DNA from: Phycisphaerales bacterium
Lineage (GTDB): Bacteria; Planctomycetota; Phycisphaerae; Phycisphaerales; UBA1924
Length of the DNA: 7,459 bases
Direction of reading: 5' to 3'
Assembly: GCA_029260415.1 (NCBI GenBank)
Contig: JAJDDH010000404.1
Location: 1 to 7,459, forward strand
Shown: positions 5,584 to 7,459 of the stretch, piece after piece
Position numbering within the stretch: position 1 is the stretch's first letter
Layout: the number at the start of each line of letters is the position of its first letter
Notes under the pieces: generated by a model
What the model was told of the DNA's origin: nothing
The model's database searches: none
The model's input: only the letters and a program-made list of their open reading frames with translations
Program-made: the position numbers and the translations under genes

Positions 5584-7459
5584 TCAGTTCCCTCTCCCGA
5601 TAGGGCGCATCGCGATCGCAAGCACGGTGAGCGAACTCAGCGGCATCAGCACCGCCGCTCCGAGCGGGCTCAGGAGACCACTCATCGCCAGGCTTGCCGC
5701 GCCGGCGTTGTACGCGAGCGAGACGCCGAGGCAGACTCGGATGCGGACCAGGGCCTTCCGGGAGGTTTGAAAGAGCTCCCCGATCGGGTCGAGCCCCGCT
5801 CGCTGGATCGAGATGTCCGCGGCTTCGAGGCTCGCTTCAGACCCGCCGTGCACGGCGATGCCGACGTTCGCCGTCGCCAGCGCCGCGGCGTCGTTCACGC
5901 CATCGCCCACCATGACCACGTGCGATCGAGCTCGCCCCCTGGCGTGTGAGCCCCGTCGGGAGGTGAGCTCCCGAACCCGAGCGACCTTTGTTTCGGGTGT
6001 GCATTCGCCCTCCCCACCGATGCCCAACGACTCGCCCACCCGCTGCACGACCTCGGGTCGATCGCCCGACAGAATCTCAGCCTCCCAGCCGGCGGCCTTG
6101 AGCTGCGAGAGCAGCAGCACGCTCCCGTCTCGCAGCCGGTCGCCCAGGGCCATCGCGGCGACAAGCAGCCCGTCCCTGGCAACGAAGACCGGCGTCGCGC
6201 CCTCACTCGCCTGCGCCCGTCCCCAATCCAGCAGCGACGCATCGGGGACGACACCCAGCTCTCGGAGCAAGCTCTCCGAGCCAACTCCATAGCTCGATCC
6301 GCCGACGTCCCCTTGGATGCCGAGCCCCGGATGGCTGAGAACGGATCTGGCCTGAAGGTGATCGACTGCCCCGGTCTGGAGTCCGCGCTGGATTGCTCGC
6401 CCAATCGTGTGCGCCGTGTGCGCCTCGATCGCGGCCACCGCTGGCCAGGCCGAGGCGTCTCCGGCTCTGTCGATGATGCGGAATCCACCCTCCGTGAGGG
6501 TGCCGGTCTTATCGAGAAGCAGGCGCCCGCGCCCGGAGAGCACCTCGATGGCGGCGCCGTCCTTGACGAGGATACCTCGCCGGGCCAAAGACCCGAGGGT
6601 GACGGTCAGCACCATAGGGGTGGCAAGCCCGAGGGCGCATGGGCAGCAGACAATCAGGAGAGCGGTCGCGTGACCGATGGCCGTCTCGATCCCCGCCGAT
6701 TGCCAGAGCAGGAACGTGACGAGCGAGAGCATGAGCACGGCGGGGACGAACCAGCCGGCCAATCGATCCGCCAGCAGCACGATCCCCGCGCGGGTCTCGG
6801 TGGCTCTGGCGATCAGGTCCATCAGGCGTCCGGCGCGGGTGTCCTGACCCGCTGTGCTGACTCGCACCCGGATGGGCGATCCCAGATTGACGGTCCCGGC
6901 GCAGACTGGGGAGCCGGGACCGACCGCCTCGGGGCGGGACTCACCCGTGAGCAGGGCGGTGTCGATGCTGCTGTGTCCGAGCTCGACCACGCCGTCCGCG
7001 CCGATGCTCTCTTCGGCGCGGATCTCGATGAGGTCTCCCGCCTCGAGCGACTCGGTCGGCGTCTCCGTCACCGCCCCATGTTTCTCGATCCGGCGCGACG
7101 TGCTCGGCGTGAGCGAGAAGAGCAGTTCCAGAGCAGAGGCGGCGCGTCGCTGCTGGGTGTGCTGGATCCAACGCCCCACGAGCAGGAGAAACACCAGCGC
7201 CGAGAGTGAATCGAAGTAGATCTCTCCATGCCCGCGGATCGCGTTGCTCAAACCCCAGATCGTTCCGATGCCCAGCGATATGGCGATCGGCAGGTCCAGG
7301 CTCGCAGTTCGGGTGCGGATTGAGGCCAACGCGCCTCGGAAGAAGACCGACCCGGGCCAAACGACGGCGATCGTCCCGAGCGCGGCGCTCACCGCTCGGA
7401 ACAGGCGGGCGTGCCCCGGGGCCATGCCGTCGAAGAGTCCTCCGTACATCGCGACCGCG
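5584..7459 (-). CDS. ccoI: Copper-translocating P-type ATPase CcoI (FixI), N-terminus outside window
   Basis: About 625 residues are visible. The frame stays open at the right edge, with A-V-A before the Met at 7449, so that Met is internal. The missing N-terminus should hold the heavy-metal-binding domain and the first helices. Counting that Met as 1: helices at about 16-40, 51-71, 78-96, 234-251 and 258-289; actuator motif TGES (168-171); the metal-site motif CPC (269-271); phosphorylation site DKTGT (D313); and GDGVND (515-520) in the hinge. The last two helices (about 566-615) carry YN (580-581) and MPLSS (602-606). This P1B ATPase exports Cu(I) across the inner membrane for cbb3 oxidase maturation. 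Two oddities stand out. The nucleotide-site His-Pro is H347-T348, within a perfect 9-bp tandem duplication. The helix-7 signature also lacks its usual Asn and Pro. The gene directly precedes ccoS. Confidence 0.92.
   Translation of the reverse strand, partial: AVAMYGGLFDGMAPGHARLFRAVSAALGTIAVVWPGSVFFRGALASIRTRTASLDLPIAISLGIGTIWGLSNAIRGHGEIYFDSLSALVFLLLVGRWIQHTQQRRAASALELLFSLTPSTSRRIEKHGAVTETPTESLEAGDLIEIRAEESIGADGVVELGHSSIDTALLTGESRPEAVGPGSPVCAGTVNLGSPIRVRVSTAGQDTRAGRLMDLIARATETRAGIVLLADRLAGWFVPAVLMLSLVTFLLWQSAGIETAIGHATALLIVCCPCALGLATPMVLTVTLGSLARRGILVKDGAAIEVLSGRGRLLLDKTGTLTEGGFRIIDRAGDASAWPAVAAIEAHTAHTIGRAIQRGLQTGAVDHLQARSVLSHPGLGIQGDVGGSSYGVGSESLLRELGVVPDASLLDWGRAQASEGATPVFVARDGLLVAAMALGDRLRDGSVLLLSQLKAAGWEAEILSGDRPEVVQRVGESLGIGGEGECTPETKVARVRELTSRRGSHARGRARSHVVMVGDGVNDAAALATANVGIAVHGGSEASLEAADISIQRAGLDPIGELFQTSRKALVRIRVCLGVSLAYNAGAASLAMSGLLSPLGAAVLMPLSSLTVLAIAMRPIGRGN
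5590..5595 (-). promoter_or_regulatory. Ribosome binding site of ccoS, inside the end of ccoI
   Basis: The minus strand reads AGAGGG 7 nt before the ATG at 5582, within the last codons of ccoI. It supports the short CcoS start rather than the upstream in-frame ATG at 5621. Confidence 0.6.
6406..6423 (-). repeat. Perfect 9-bp tandem duplication at the His-Pro site of ccoI
   Basis: The minus strand reads GCGCACACG twice in succession, encoding Ala-His-Thr-Ala-His-Thr. The second copy covers the position where the family has His-Pro. It is in frame and does not disrupt the gene. Confidence 0.85.

Noticed and set aside
5088..5603. Plus-strand frame of 171 codons crossing the intergenic region into ccoS
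   Set aside because: Its second half is antisense to ccoS, and the first half shows no domain, signal or ribosome site. The region is better explained as non-coding, though a small gene cannot be fully excluded.
5583..5621. Longer CcoS starting at 5621
   Set aside because: The 13 extra residues precede the membrane helix that normally opens CcoS and overlap the end of ccoI. The ATG at 5582 has the better ribosome site and spacing.
6313..7209. Plus-strand frame of 298 codons opposite ccoI
   Set aside because: Antisense to well-conserved ATPase motifs; the product has no recognisable features.
7447..7449. Met at 7449 as the start of CcoI
   Set aside because: The frame continues to the window edge, and the residues before it (A-V-A) fit the conserved helix of the family (compare SVALYAGMF). 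A complete CcoI would also need a metal-binding domain.

Overview
The window is GC-rich bacterial DNA and most likely comes from a member of the Planctomycetota, probably the Phycisphaerae side. Three things suggest this. One is an ECF sigma factor of the type first described in Rhodopirellula, overlapping a Ser/Thr kinase with a TPR-bearing C-terminus. Another is a secreted collagen-like protein whose N-terminal domain and tail I associate with planctomycete surface proteins. The third is a cbb3-oxidase maturation pair whose copper ATPase is not of the classic proteobacterial form. This assignment is inference from gene content; there is no rRNA or other marker here.

Layout. Positions 1-1649 (minus) hold the first 549 residues of a secreted protein with a 24-triplet Gly-X-Y collagen-like stretch; its C-terminus lies beyond the left edge. 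Positions 1650-1926 are a divergent promoter region with an unusual cluster of CGACCG/CGGTCG sites, including two perfect inverted repeats. Positions 1927-2472 (plus) encode the sigma factor and 2469-5051 (plus) the kinase. The two overlap by ATGA, so they form one translationally coupled signalling unit. Positions 5052-5384 have no convincing gene, but the plus strand can fold into a long compound helix. Positions 5385-5582 (minus) are ccoS and 5584-7459 (minus) are ccoI, cut at the right edge; these are very probably the last two genes of a cbb3 oxidase assembly operon read from the right.

How the genes work together. The kinase is predicted to sense something through a large extracytoplasmic TPR region and signal to the sigma factor. 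No anti-sigma factor is visible. The shared upstream region makes the collagen-like surface protein a plausible target or co-regulated gene, but that is inference. CcoI (copper export for oxidase assembly) and CcoS (small membrane assembly factor) act together and appear unrelated to the left half.

No defence system, mobile element, CRISPR array, tRNA or rRNA was seen. The items most worth checking are the structured intergenic RNA candidate, the inverted-repeat cluster in the divergent promoter, and a 9-bp tandem duplication in ccoI that coincides with loss of the proline of the ATP-binding His-Pro motif.
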